Of a stretch of DNA of 64,000 bases, positions 1 through 8,646 are shown in pieces. The notes under the pieces were generated by a model. The model saw only the letters and a list, made by a program, of their open reading frames with translations, ran no database searches and was not told where the DNA came from. A program made the translations under genes and the position numbers. The first letter of the stretch is position 1, and each line of letters starts with the position of its first letter. The DNA comes from Arthrobacter sp. Soil762 (GTDB taxonomy: Bacteria; Actinomycetota; Actinomycetes; Actinomycetales; Micrococcaceae), in assembly GCF_001428335.1 (NCBI RefSeq), contig NZ_LMSG01000012.1, forward strand, positions 583,346-647,345, in the 5' to 3' direction.

Positions 1-1128
1 CTCCGGCGTCGCCTTGCCCTCGCGCGCGACGGCGGTGAGCCGGCGGATCTCCGTGTCCAGTTCGCGGGCACTGAGTTTGTCCGCGTTGCGGATCGAGGGG
101 ACCATCAGTCCGCGGTCCGTCTGGGCAGCGAAGCCCAGGTTGATTCCGGCGAAGCCAACGATCTCCTGGGCGCCGTCGGCAGCAGTTTCGATGCGGGTGT
201 TCAGGTCCGGGAATCGTTTTAACCCGGCTGTGACAAAACGTGCGATGAAAGCAAGGAGGCCCGGCGTATTGTGCGGATCGGACCTCTTGAGGCCTGCCCG
301 GAGTTCCACCAGCGCCGTGGCGTCCACGTCCACCCAGACGGTGGCCTCAGGGATCTCCGCACGACTGCGGGACATGTTGGCGGACACGACTTTCCGGACA
401 CCTTTGACGGGTGTCCGGGAGGAGATGCCCAGACCTGTGCGGGAATCGACAGCCCCCTGGGTTACGACGGGCTCAACCACCGGGCGTTCGGTGGTAGAGC
501 CTGTCGAAACCTCAGCCACAGGAGCGCTGATGATCGCTTCAACGTCCCGGCGCATAATCAGCCCACTGTCCCCAGACCCGTGAATGTTGCCCAGGTCCAC
601 GCCGTGTTCCCGGGCCATGCGCCGGACGAGCGGTGAAATGACGGCGCCGAGCTTGCCCGGCACGCGCGTGCGGAGAAGCGAGAGGTCGACGTCGGGGGTT
701 TCGACGGGCTCAACCACCGGACTGACCACCGAGCGGGGAGCCCTGGTTCGACGGGCAGCGCCACCGCCGCCGGGAGTCCCGTAGCCGATCAGCACGTTTC
801 CGGAACCAGCCTTCTCCTCCTCACGGTAGGCCTCAGCAGCGACGGTTTCAGCAGGCTTGGTTTCGACAGGCTCGACCACCGAGCCAACCGGAAGCACCGA
901 GATGAGCGGCTTGCCCACATCCAGGGTCTGGCCGGGCTCGCCGTGGAGCACCGTGACAGTGCCGGCGTACGGCGACGGGACTTCCACCATGGACTTGGCC
1001 GTCTCCACTTCGGCGATGGGCTGGTCCACGCGGATCTCATCGCCCACGGACACGAGCCAGTTGACCAGTTCGGCTTCGGTCAGGCCTTCGCCCAGGTCAG
1101 GGAGCAGGAATACTTTCGGTTCACTCAT
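1..1128 (-). CDS. bkdC: 2-oxoacid dehydrogenase E2 (dihydrolipoamide acyltransferase), 3' end cut by window
   Basis: This is the lipoyl-bearing E2 core of a branched-chain-type 2-oxoacid dehydrogenase, which moves the acyl group from E1 to CoA. The ATG at 1128 begins MSEPKVFLLPDLGEGLTEAE, a lipoyl domain with the lipoylated lysine in ETAKSM near residue 45. A variable linker follows, then a peripheral-subunit-binding domain (TRVPGKLGAVISPLVRRMA) and the start of the catalytic domain. The frame is open to the left edge, so the catalytic HxxxDG end lies outside the window. It starts two bases from the end of the E1 beta gene, as last gene of the operon. The linkers contain three blocks of VVEPVET or STGSTTE type encoded by the dispersed repeat. 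Branched-chain rather than pyruvate specificity is inferred from the neighbouring Lrp/AsnC gene and E1 types. Confidence 0.9.
   Translation of the reverse strand, partial: MSEPKVFLLPDLGEGLTEAELVNWLVSVGDEIRVDQPIAEVETAKSMVEVPSPYAGTVTVLHGEPGQTLDVGKPLISVLPVGSVVEPVETKPAETVAAEAYREEEKAGSGNVLIGYGTPGGGGAARRTRAPRSVVSPVVEPVETPDVDLSLLRTRVPGKLGAVISPLVRRMAREHGVDLGNIHGSGDSGLIMRRDVEAIISAPVAEVSTGSTTERPVVEPVVTQGAVDSRTGLGISSRTPVKGVRKVVSANMSRSRAEIPEATVWVDVDATALVELRAGLKRSDPHNTPGLLAFIARFVTAGLKRFPDLNTRIETAADGAQEIVGFAGINLGFAAQTDRGLMVPSIRNADKLSARELDTEIRRLTAVAREGKATPE
460..511. repeat. Two copies of the dispersed TTTCGACAGGCTCAACC-type repeat inside the E2 gene
   Basis: A copy reading ACGACGGGCTCAACCACCGG at 464-483 is followed by an opposite-strand copy (GGTGGTAGAGCCTGTCGAAAC) at 490-510. 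Both are read through in frame and encode linker residues of E2. Confidence 0.75.
697..720 (+). repeat. Dispersed repeat copy inside the E2 linker
   Basis: The sequence TTTCGACGGGCTCAACCACC lies in frame in E2 and encodes VVEPVET on the minus strand, between the lipoyl and subunit-binding domains. Confidence 0.75.
859..882 (+). repeat. Dispersed repeat copy just after the E2 lipoyl domain
   Basis: TTTCGACAGGCTCGACCACC is read in frame by E2 as SVVEPVETK directly after the lipoyl domain. Confidence 0.75.
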
Positions 1129-1130
1129 GG

Positions 1131-2243
1131 TCAGTTCTCCCACTGGAGGTCGTCTACGGCGTCGAGGATGCGGTCCACGCCGGGCAGGTAGTAGTGCTCG
1201 AGCTTCGGTGCGGGGTACGGGACATCGAACCCCGTCACGCGGCGGATGGGCGCGGCGAGGTAGTGGAAGCAGCGTTCCTGGACCCGCGCCACGATCTCGG
1301 AGGAGACGGACGCGAACCCGTGCGCTTCCGCGATCACCACGGCCCGGCCGGTCTTCCGGACGGAGGCGCACACGGTCTCATCGTCGAAGGGAACGATGGA
1401 GCGGACGTCGATGACTTCCAGCGAGCGCCCCTCCTCCGCAGCTGCAGCGGCGGCCGCCAGCGCCGTGGGCACGGACGGTCCGTAGGCGATGAGCGTCGCG
1501 TCAGTCCCGGAACGGGCGACGGCGGCCCGGCCTTCCGAGGACACCCCGGCTTCCGCGTTGGAAACGTGCTCCTCCCGCAGTCCCGAAAGGTCCACCAGGT
1601 CCTTGGACCAGTAGAGCTTCTTGGGCTCCATAAACATGACGGGGTCGTCCGAATCAATGGCTTCGCGGAGCATCCGGTACGAGTCGGCCACGGTGGCGGG
1701 GGTGAACACCTTCAGGCCCGCGGTGTGGGCGTAGTAGGACTCGGAGGAGTCGCAGTGGTGCTCCACTCCCCCGATGCCGCCGGCGTAAGGAACCCGGATC
1801 ACCATGGGCAGCTTCACGGTGCCCCTGGTGCGGTTGTGCATCTTGGCCACGTGGCTGACGATCTGCTGGAATGCCGGATACGCAAACGCATCGAACTGCA
1901 TCTCCACCACCGGCCGCATCCCGTTCATGGCCATCCCCACGGCCATGCCCACAATGCCGGACTCTGCCAGCGGCGTATCGAAGCAGCGCTGCTCCCCGAA
2001 GGTCCTGGTGAGACCGTCCGTGATGCGGAAGACCCCGCCGAGGAGACCCACGTCCTCGCCGAAGACCAGGACGGACGGGTCGGCGTGCATCGCGTCCGCC
2101 AATGCCGTGTTGAGGGCCTTGGCCATGGTGATCGGCTGCGGCCCGGAAGCTTCAGCCACAGAAGCGGCGGACGCCGCCGCCCGGGCAGTGGCTGCGCTGA
2201 CGTTGCCGTTCGCTTCTGACGAGGTGGTGATGGTCGGACTCAT
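1131..2243 (-). CDS. bkdB: 2-oxoacid dehydrogenase E1 component, beta subunit
   Basis: Beta subunit (370 aa) of the thiamine-diphosphate E1, which decarboxylates branched-chain 2-oxoacids. After about 35 variable residues the transketolase pyrimidine-binding domain begins (ITMAKALNTALADAM, then FGEDVGLLGGVFRIT). It includes DTPLAESGIVGMAVGMA and a C-terminal transketolase domain with SIVPFDDETV and GFDVPYPAPKLEHYYLP. The ATG at 2243 overlaps the E1 alpha stop codon (ATGA), so the two subunits are probably translationally coupled. Length fits the family. The Ala-rich N-terminal extension is longer than usual and could reflect a start further in, at the Met of ITMAKAL. Confidence 0.93.
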   Translation of the reverse strand: MSPTITTSSEANGNVSAATARAAASAASVAEASGPQPITMAKALNTALADAMHADPSVLVFGEDVGLLGGVFRITDGLTRTFGEQRCFDTPLAESGIVGMAVGMAMNGMRPVVEMQFDAFAYPAFQQIVSHVAKMHNRTRGTVKLPMVIRVPYAGGIGGVEHHCDSSESYYAHTAGLKVFTPATVADSYRMLREAIDSDDPVMFMEPKKLYWSKDLVDLSGLREEHVSNAEAGVSSEGRAAVARSGTDATLIAYGPSVPTALAAAAAAAEEGRSLEVIDVRSIVPFDDETVCASVRKTGRAVVIAEAHGFASVSSEIVARVQERCFHYLAAPIRRVTGFDVPYPAPKLEHYYLPGVDRILDAVDDLQWEN

Positions 2244-3457
2244 TTCGGCGACTCCTCAGACGACGCTTCGCGGGCAAGTTCGTCGGCCAGCATGGCTGAC
2301 TGTTCCTTCAGCTGTGGTGTGGGCACCGAGAACACGTATCGGAAGAGTTCCTGGGGGTCCACCGGGACGTCCTCGCCCAACCCCTCGCGAAGTTGAGTGG
2401 CAACGTCCTCAGCGTGAGCAGCGATCCGCGCGGCGCCGTCGTCGTCCAGCAGTCCCCGCCCGGTGAGGTACGTCTTCATCCTGCTGATGGGATCCTTGGC
2501 CAGCCACTCGGCCACCTCGCTGTCCTGCCGGTAGCGGGTGGCATCATCGGCGTTGGTGTGTGCCTGCATCCGGTACGTGTGTGCCTCCACGAGGAGCGGC
2601 CCGGAACCTTCCCGTGCGAGCTTCACGGCGCGGTCCAGCACGGCGAGGAGGGCCACCACGTCGTTGCCGTCCACCCGTTCGCCGGCCATGCCGTAGCCCA
2701 CTGCCTTGTGGGCGAGCGACGGCGCCACGGACTGGTGCGCCAGCGGAACCGAGATGGCGTACTTGTTGTTCTGGACGAAGAAGACCACCGGCAGGTGGAA
2801 GACGGCGGCGAAGTTCAGGGCCTCATGGAAGTCACCCTCGCTGGTGGCGCCGTCCCCGCACATCGCCAGGACTACGGTGTCCTCGCCGCGGAGCTTTGCC
2901 GCGTGCGCCACACCCACGCCATGGAGCAGCTGGGTGGTGAGCGGCGTGCACTGGATGCCCACCTTGTGCCTGGACGGATCGTAGCCGCTGTGCCAGTCAC
3001 CCCGGAAGATGGTCATGGTCTCCACGGGGTCAACTCCCCGGGCCATGACCGCCACGGCGTCCCGGTAGGTGGGGAACAGCCAGTCGCCCTCGGAGAGACA
3101 CAGTGCGGCCGCCACCTGGCAGGCTTCCTGGCCGTGGCTGGACGGGTACACGGCCATGCGGCCCTGGCGGACCAGCGCCGAGTTCTGGTCGTTGACACGG
3201 CGTCCGACGACGAGCTGCTCGTAAGCGGCCAGCAGTTCCTCATCGGCGGGCAGGGGGTACTCGTGGCCGGGTTCTGTGCCCTGCTCACTTTCTGCTCTGA
3301 GCCGTCCGTCCGGGTCCACCATCTGGATCTGGTGCCGGGCGGGCAGCATGTAGTCCTCCACCGTGATGCCGAACTTCCGCACCGCTTCGGATACTGCATC
3401 TTCAGCCGGCAAACGCTGGGCCTGGTCCGGCGCAGGGTGGTCCGCGGAGATCGTCAT
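2240..3457 (-). CDS. bkdA: 2-oxoacid dehydrogenase E1 component, alpha subunit
   Basis: Alpha subunit (405 aa) of the E1 heterotetramer. The ThDP-binding motif is visible as GDGATSEGDFHEALN followed by VVFFVQNNKYAIS, and the phosphorylation-loop-like region as AHTYRMQAHTNADD. The N-terminal part (GITVEDYMLPARHQIQMVDPDG) is typical of branched-chain E1 alpha of actinobacteria. It is the first gene of the operon bkdA-bkdB-bkdC, with a 4-base overlap to bkdB. It is transcribed divergently from the Lrp/AsnC regulator at 3608, the usual arrangement for Bkd operons, which makes branched-chain amino-acid catabolism the likely role. Confidence 0.93.
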   Translation of the reverse strand: MTISADHPAPDQAQRLPAEDAVSEAVRKFGITVEDYMLPARHQIQMVDPDGRLRAESEQGTEPGHEYPLPADEELLAAYEQLVVGRRVNDQNSALVRQGRMAVYPSSHGQEACQVAAALCLSEGDWLFPTYRDAVAVMARGVDPVETMTIFRGDWHSGYDPSRHKVGIQCTPLTTQLLHGVGVAHAAKLRGEDTVVLAMCGDGATSEGDFHEALNFAAVFHLPVVFFVQNNKYAISVPLAHQSVAPSLAHKAVGYGMAGERVDGNDVVALLAVLDRAVKLAREGSGPLLVEAHTYRMQAHTNADDATRYRQDSEVAEWLAKDPISRMKTYLTGRGLLDDDGAARIAAHAEDVATQLREGLGEDVPVDPQELFRYVFSVPTPQLKEQSAMLADELAREASSEESPK

Positions 3458-3607
3458 TGGTCCGTCCTTCTGTAGCCACTAGTCGGTTCCAGTATGGCCC
3501 TCGAGGAAGTTTCGTATCCAGTAGTTCGCCAAATCGTGGAAGGTTCCGCCAGATGGACCTACTCTGGAAGACGAATTGAAATGTGATCTGGACAACGAGC
3601 GGGAGCG
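3458..3607. promoter_or_regulatory. Divergent promoter region between bkdA and the Lrp/AsnC regulator
   Basis: These 150 bases separate two divergent start codons and must carry both promoters. No clear -35/-10 pair or palindromic operator could be picked out by eye. The inferred function rests on gene order only. Confidence 0.45.
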
Positions 3608-4081
3608 GTGGACGAATTGGCACGACTTGAAGGAGATTCCGGGGAGGTGCCGCTGGACGACGTCGACCGCCGGATCATCGCCGAACTCACCCGGGACGGG
3701 AGGATGTCCGTGACGCAGGTGGCCGAGAACGTCCACATCTCCCGGGCCCACGCATACACCCGCATCGCCAGGCTGACCGGCGAGGGCGTCCTGACCAAAT
3801 TCACGGCCTTGGTGGACCCCATCAAGGCCGGCCTCAAGTCCTCCGCCTACGTGACGTTGAAGGTGAGCCAGCATTCGTGGCGTGAGCTGCGCGAGCAGCT
3901 GCGCGCGATCCCGGAGGTCCATCACATCGCCCTCGTGGGAGGAGATTTTGATGTGATCCTGCTGGTGCGCGCCATCGACAACACCGACCTGCGGCGCGTG
4001 ATTTTCGACCAGCTGCAGGCCATGCCGGGCGTCCAGGACACACAGACTTTTCTGGTGTTTGAGGATGTTGATACGCGCTAG
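3608..4081 (+). CDS. Lrp/AsnC family transcriptional regulator (BkdR-like)
   Basis: A 157-aa DNA-binding regulator. Residues about 15-65 form the AsnC helix-turn-helix (LDDVDRRIIAELTRDGRMSV, then NVHISRAHAYTRIARL). The rest is the RAM ligand-binding domain (HIALVGGDFDVILLVRA). The start is GTG 3608 behind the purine-rich GAGCGGGAGC; an in-frame ATG at 3581 runs into a stop at once. It probably senses branched-chain amino or keto acids and controls the divergent bkd operon, by analogy with BkdR; this is inference from position. A scrap of a closely similar gene lies at about 13860-13961. Confidence 0.88.
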   Translation: MDELARLEGDSGEVPLDDVDRRIIAELTRDGRMSVTQVAENVHISRAHAYTRIARLTGEGVLTKFTALVDPIKAGLKSSAYVTLKVSQHSWRELREQLRAIPEVHHIALVGGDFDVILLVRAIDNTDLRRVIFDQLQAMPGVQDTQTFLVFEDVDTR

Positions 4082-4124
4082 TAGATGGTGCCCAAGAGGC
4101 ATCGCCGCGTCCCTAGGAGGCGGC

Positions 4125-4922
4125 TCACTGAATCAGCGTGGCCCAGGACTCCAGGAACTTCTCGGCAAGATGCGCGTGGCCGGCGGTGTTCGGGTGCGCA
4201 CCGTCAAAGTCGAATCCCGGGCTGTTGGCAGCCGTGAACCAGCCGGCCTCGTAGGCGTCGATGAACGGAGCACCAGCGGCTGCGGCCCCGGCGCGGACGG
4301 CGCTGTTCACACCTTGCAGTTCCTCCGCTAACGGCTGGGGGGCCGAGGGCCCAAGAACAATGACCTGGACGCCGGGCCACAACGTGCGGGCCGCCTCGAT
4401 TGTCTGCGCCGTGGCGGTTTGGATTTCATCAGGGCTGGTGACCAGGGCGTCGTTCTGGCCGCCCTGCAGTATGAGGACGTTGGGTACGAAGCGAGGATCC
4501 TCGGCGGCTTCCCGCAACCGGACTTCGTACTCACGGGCCTGGTTGTCCTGCGGACCACCGCCCCACGCGAAGCCGGTTCCGCCCACACCGTCGATGTTGG
4601 TGGGGTATCCGAGCGAGCCAGCAACAAGGTACGCCCACCCCTGGTCTGGCCGAACCGCGCCGTCACCGGCAGTGTACGAATCGCCAAGAATAAGGAGGAC
4701 GGGCTGGGCGGGAAGCTGGATTTTCAGCTGTTGGGCCGTTGCGGTGGCGGTGGGCGTCGGGGACGCTGTGGCAGCGGGCGTGGCCACAGGAGAGCTTGCC
4801 GTCACAGGGCTGACGGCTTCGCCCGGGCCGCGCGGATTCGTCAGGGCGATTCCTGCCACCCAGACGGCAACCACGGCCAGCAGAAAAAGTGCACCATACT
4901 TGATCCAGTCCTGCTTGGTCAT
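4125..4922 (-). CDS. SGNH/GDSL-type hydrolase with N-terminal membrane anchor
   Basis: A 265-aa protein with a hydrophobic N-terminal segment (LFLLAVVAVWVAGIAL), a Pro/Ala/Thr-rich stretch and an extracellular SGNH esterase domain. Block I is LLILGDSYTAGDGA with the nucleophile Ser, block III is GGQNDAL, and block V is DGAHPN with the catalytic Asp/His. The ATG at 4922 is preferred over a GTG at 4955 because the protein then begins MTKQDW directly before the membrane segment. It lies 108 bases downstream of an acyltransferase-3 gene on the same strand. SGNH domains often pair with or fuse to that family, so an O-acetyl transfer or removal role on surface glycan is plausible. Confidence 0.82.
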   Translation of the reverse strand: MTKQDWIKYGALFLLAVVAVWVAGIALTNPRGPGEAVSPVTASSPVATPAATASPTPTATATAQQLKIQLPAQPVLLILGDSYTAGDGAVRPDQGWAYLVAGSLGYPTNIDGVGGTGFAWGGGPQDNQAREYEVRLREAAEDPRFVPNVLILQGGQNDALVTSPDEIQTATAQTIEAARTLWPGVQVIVLGPSAPQPLAEELQGVNSAVRAGAAAAGAPFIDAYEAGWFTAANSPGFDFDGAHPNTAGHAHLAEKFLESWATLIQ

Positions 4923-5030
4923 GTTGGGTCCCCACCGTTTCTCGTCACCCGGCACATCTTACCGGCGTCGTCGCGGAGAAATTCAGCACGGTCAGGTAAG
5001 AGGTCGACGACGGCCTGGTCACCAAAGTGC

Positions 5031-6215
5031 CTAACTCCGGCCGGCGGGCTCAAGTTCCCGCTCCATAACCGGCGCGGGCTCCGGGACGGGACGGACGACG
5101 TCGGGCTCCAACCTTCTGGAGGCCCAGCGGCGGATAGGCCGCTCCACAAAGCGGAAGGACCCGTACGCCATCAGCACGGTCAGGGCTGCCGTCAGCGGTA
5201 CGCGGATGGCGAGCGACGGGACCAGAGGAATCAGCAGAATAAAGACCGGCAGGTGCCAGAGGTACATGCCATAGGACAGGTCCCGGCCCGGGCGGGACAG
5301 CCAGCGGTGGCCCAGGATCTTTGAGATGAGGCCGTCGGGCAGCAGGACCAGCCAGCCGATGACCAGCCCGGCCAGCAGTGCCAGGGCAGTGGGGCCAACG
5401 GTCCAGAAGATATCGAACCAGGCGCCGGGTGTGGTGGGCTCCTTGAGCAGGAACACGGCCAGCACCAGGGCAAGCCCCGCGAACGGACCGCCGCGGCGTA
5501 CCCCGGCCTGCAGCGAGCCGTGGAGACGCGAGCCCGGGCTGATGGAGCACAGCACCAGGGCCACGGCGCAGCCCAGCAGCAACTCGTCGGCCCGTGTGTC
5601 CGGCCCGTTGTAAATCCGGGCCAGCGATGCCCCGCCGGAGACCAGGAAGGACCGTGAAACCAGGAACGCCGCCGCCAGGACGGCGGTGATCCCGGCGACG
5701 GTGCGGACCTTCCAGAACCGCAGCATCACCAGAAGGAGTACCGGCCAGACCAGGTAGAACTGCTCCTCAACGGCGAGCGTCCACGTCGGGCTCAGCGCGC
5801 CGCCGCCGGTGGATGAACCGAAGGCTCCGAAGTTGGACAGGTTCATCACATAGCCGGCCGCCGGAATGGCATCGGCCGCCTGGCCGCCCCACCCCGACGA
5901 CGGGAAGACCAGTCCGACCACAACCACCACAGCACAAAGAACCAGCAGCGCCGGCCATAGCCGGGCGAGCCGTTTGGCGTAGAAAACTCCCACGCGCAGC
6001 TGGCCTGTAGAGCGGTACTCCTTCATGATCAGGAGCGTGATGACGAAGCCGCTGAGCGTGAAGAAAACGTCCACGCCAATTGATCCACCGGGGGCGAACC
6101 CGGTGACGGTGTGGAAGAGGAAAACGCCAGCCACCGCGACGGTGCGCAACCCGTCGAGTGCGTGCTGCCGCCCGGACATCAGCCCGGTTTCGGGCGCCAA
6201 TGGGCGTTCCCCCAT
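5031..6215 (-). CDS. Acyltransferase-3 family membrane protein (OafA/YrhL type, no SGNH domain)
   Basis: Integral membrane O-acyltransferase of about 394 aa, expected to acylate a surface carbohydrate. The N-terminal block HALDGLRTVAVAGVFLFHTV contains the conserved Arg and His, followed by GSIGVDVFFTLSGFVITLLI. Later blocks include SPTWTLAVEEQFYLVWPVLL and SYGMYLWHLPVFI. About ten hydrophobic segments are present. The frame is open for 87 further codons upstream, but the residues there are not membrane-like, so I start at ATG 6215 (ATG 6179 is an alternative). It lacks the C-terminal SGNH domain found in the homologue at 9339; a separate SGNH gene lies just downstream. Confidence 0.85.
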   Translation of the reverse strand: MGERPLAPETGLMSGRQHALDGLRTVAVAGVFLFHTVTGFAPGGSIGVDVFFTLSGFVITLLIMKEYRSTGQLRVGVFYAKRLARLWPALLVLCAVVVVVGLVFPSSGWGGQAADAIPAAGYVMNLSNFGAFGSSTGGGALSPTWTLAVEEQFYLVWPVLLLVMLRFWKVRTVAGITAVLAAAFLVSRSFLVSGGASLARIYNGPDTRADELLLGCAVALVLCSISPGSRLHGSLQAGVRRGGPFAGLALVLAVFLLKEPTTPGAWFDIFWTVGPTALALLAGLVIGWLVLLPDGLISKILGHRWLSRPGRDLSYGMYLWHLPVFILLIPLVPSLAIRVPLTAALTVLMAYGSFRFVERPIRRWASRRLEPDVVRPVPEPAPVMERELEPAGRS

Positions 6216-6432
6216 GGTCAGGTGTCGCGTACTTGGCCGAAAAATCACCCAACGAGCATAGATAAGGTTCCATATGCCCAGCTGACCGCAGGCTGGGCGC
6301 CAGCTGGGTGCGGCGGGAACAAACCGCGCCACTACGCCCTCTGCGGCTGATGGGCACAGCTCCCCATCGCGGCCTGCGCCGCGATTAAGACAAGACAGTG
6401 CCTGAATTTTCGCGTCGATTATTTGGGAACAA

Positions 6433-7410
6433 GTGAACAACAACCAGCAGCCCGGATGGCCGCAGCAGCCCAACAACCAGGAACCGCAGCCTTGAGACGG
6501 CCCGCAGTATCCGCCGATTCCGCCGGCACCGTGCCAGGCCGCGGCCCAGAGCTGGCCGCCTCCGCAGTCCCGGCCTAAGCTCCCGCCCTACGCCCAGCAG
6601 CAGGGCCAGAAATATTACAGCGCACCCGGCCAGCAGTAGGTCCAGGCACCCGCCTTCACTCAGGCGCTGCCGAAGAATAGAATGCCCGCCTGGGGCTGGG
6701 TGGCCGGCGGCGTGGGCGTGGCGGCGGTCATCGCCGTTGCAGGCGTGATGGCGTTCAACGGCCTCGCGGGCGGCAGCAAAGAGCCCGACGCCGTTCCGTC
6801 CCCCAACGTCAGTGGATCCGCAGTGCCGGAAGAGACCGCCGCGGCGGCGCCCATGGTCGGTACCGGAGGCGCCGTTTACCTGTTCGACGACTCCGGTTTC
6901 AGTAGAGCGCCCGCATGGTCCATCAAAGAGCCCGCGGGGTGGTCCAAGGAAACTGTCAAGGACGGCATGACCAATTACGGGCACTCGAGCCTGCAGTGCA
7001 CGTTCACCACGTACCAAGCCGCCCTTGACGCACCCGCCACAACCGGCACGCCCGGAACTACCGGCACCACCGGCGATGAGGCCACAACGGCCCTGGTGAT
7101 GGCTCCGAGATCGAAGCCGTAATGCAGTCCGTTGGTAAACCCGTGGAGGTCCTGGACGACTCCGCGTCAACATACGTCAATCTGCGCGACGGCTGAAAGG
7201 AAAGCGAACTGCAGGAAGCACAGCTCCGCTTCAAAAACGGCAACGACCTGGACTTCACCTACCGGATGGCCGTCCGTGCCCACCGCCGGCATCGACGGCA
7301 ACGGACTGATAGAACTGGCGTTGGCGTGCCCGGCAGCATGGCCACCTCAGCCGAGATGTCGTTGTGGCTGGACCTCACGGATCGCGCCACCACGGTCGAC
7401 GCGCCGTAGT
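6433..7410 (+). pseudogene. Broken gene for a Pro/Gln-rich single-pass membrane protein
   Basis: Frame 1 from GTG 6433 reads VNNNQQPGWPQQPNNQ, a Pro/Gln-rich cytoplasmic head, interrupted by TGA at 6493 and TAG at 6637. It continues through the membrane segment WVAGGVGVAAVIAVAGVMAF and an extracellular domain (GGAVYLFDDSGFSRAPAW), and ends at 7122. Near 7095 the coding signal moves to another frame (GSEIEAVMQSVGKPVEVLDD), which meets TGA at 7194 and continues to TAG at about 7408. At least two nonsense changes and one frameshift make this a pseudogene. The family is unrecognised; the layout resembles DUF-type actinobacterial proteins with a Pro/Gln head and an exported tail. Confidence 0.72.
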
Positions 7411-7441
7411 CAGGGCCTAGACCCGTCGGGTGGTTCTGGAT

Positions 7442-8033
7442 CTAGCGGCGCTTGGCGGTTACGTACGAGATGCAGTCGCCGTGGTTCGCGAACCCATACT
7501 TCAGGTAGCCGCCTTTTTCGCAGTCCTTCTTGGACGACGGGTATACAACCGGAGGAACATCCGGGCCTTCCGTCACCAGGATGTCACCGCTCACCACGGG
7601 CTGATTCGGTACGTCCTCGACACAGTTGGAGCCAGCCACCAGCACACTGATAGCGTCGTTGGCGCCGCCCGGCCCGCCATCCGTTACCGTCAGCGACATT
7701 TCGGTGCCGGCGGGGATGGCCGCGACAGTTGACGTTGTGACCGTCATGCCCAGTATCGCTACGGCGCCCTGCACGGCGAGGCAGGAGGCGGTGCTTTCGT
7801 GGGCCTCGCCGGAGGCGCTGCACGTGATTGACGCCAATCCGGTGGCCGCTTGTCCCGTGGACCCCTGGGCGGAAAACATCACCTGCGTGTCAGATCCAAA
7901 CGGACAATGGGGCCAAATTCGCGACGATGGCCGAACCGGAAACGGAATCTCCCACCGTCGCTGACGCGGTGCCCGGCACAGCAAGCATTGTCGCGAATAT
8001 CAGGGCCGCAACAAGTATGAATCTGGTGCGCAC
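7442..8033 (-). pseudogene. Frameshifted secreted protein with C-terminal Cys-pair domain
   Basis: GTG 8033, behind AGGAGA, opens a clear signal peptide (RFILVAALIFATMLAVPGTA, then SATVGDSVSGSA). That frame stops at 7890, while the rest of the protein (QVMFSAQGSTGQAATG to the end) continues in another minus frame down to 7442. One indel between about 7890 and 7935 therefore splits the gene. The C-terminal end has the KDCEKGGYLKYGFANHGDCI pattern common in secreted actinobacterial proteins. Function is unknown. The rest of the frame is intact, so either a recent mutation or a sequencing error could explain the break. Confidence 0.72.
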
Positions 8034-8320
8034 AGCAATTCTCCTAGGGTGCGAGTGAAAGAACACCGTCGATTACTTTCAGGCTCCCCAAGATTAATTT
8101 ACTTCGAGCCCAGAGTCGCACCATACGCCCGGCCGGTGTGGCGGTCAACAGTTTCACCGGGGGCCGCTGCCGGCCGCGCTTTCAGGGGACGCGCGCCTTT
8201 GAGGGTTCCCGCGTGCCGGCGTCTGAATCGTTATCCAGGAACAGCGCCAGCGTGGTGCGGCGGCAGCCTGGCATGTCCGCCGCGCGCAAGTTTACGTGGA
8301 TGAAACTCGGTCCCCCTACA

Positions 8321-8476
8321 ATGCTCGATATGGGGACAAAACAGCACAAGACCTTCTGCCCGTCATGCGGCAAGACCACCAACCACGTGACCCGCTACCA
8401 AAAGGACGACGACGGCGGGCCGCTGATTGCGAACGTCCGGTGTGCCGAGCACACGGAGTCCGTTCCAAACAACTAA
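8321..8476 (+). CDS. Small zinc-ribbon-like protein
   Basis: A 51-aa (or 48-aa, from ATG 8330) protein with a CPSCGK pair followed by a later RCAEH, suggesting a small metal-binding ribbon. The middle is charged (RYQKDDDGG). The open frame extends further upstream to 8138, but those residues look non-coding. No strong ribosome-binding site precedes either start. It stands alone between two decayed genes. Function unknown. Confidence 0.5.
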   Translation: MLDMGTKQHKTFCPSCGKTTNHVTRYQKDDDGGPLIANVRCAEHTESVPNN

Positions 8477-8524
8477 GGCCACACACCGACTCGTCTGTAC
8501 TCATTCGGTGTCGCAGTCAGAGGA

Positions 8525-8646
8525 TCAGATGTCCGCCAACAAGGCGCTAGGGTTTTCAATGGCGTCGGCTACGAACTTAAGGAATCCAGCTGCGGTTCCG
8601 CCATCACAGACACGGTGATCGAACGTGAGGGTCAGCTCCGTGACGG
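8525..8646 (-). pseudogene. Remnant of a 2-oxoacid dehydrogenase E2 C-terminus
   Basis: The minus strand reads VTELTLTFDHRVCDGGTAAG and FLKFVADAIENPSALLADI, then TGA. This is the exact end of the E2 catalytic domain, with the active-site motif DHRxxDG. Upstream of about 8646 the similarity stops and no start or other E2 sequence is present. It must come from a second E2 gene or a duplication, because the intact E2 gene sits at the left window edge in a separate place. Confidence 0.8.

Noticed and set aside
1194..3475. Two plus-strand frames of 341 and 360 codons
   Set aside because: Antisense shadows of the E1 beta and E1 alpha genes.
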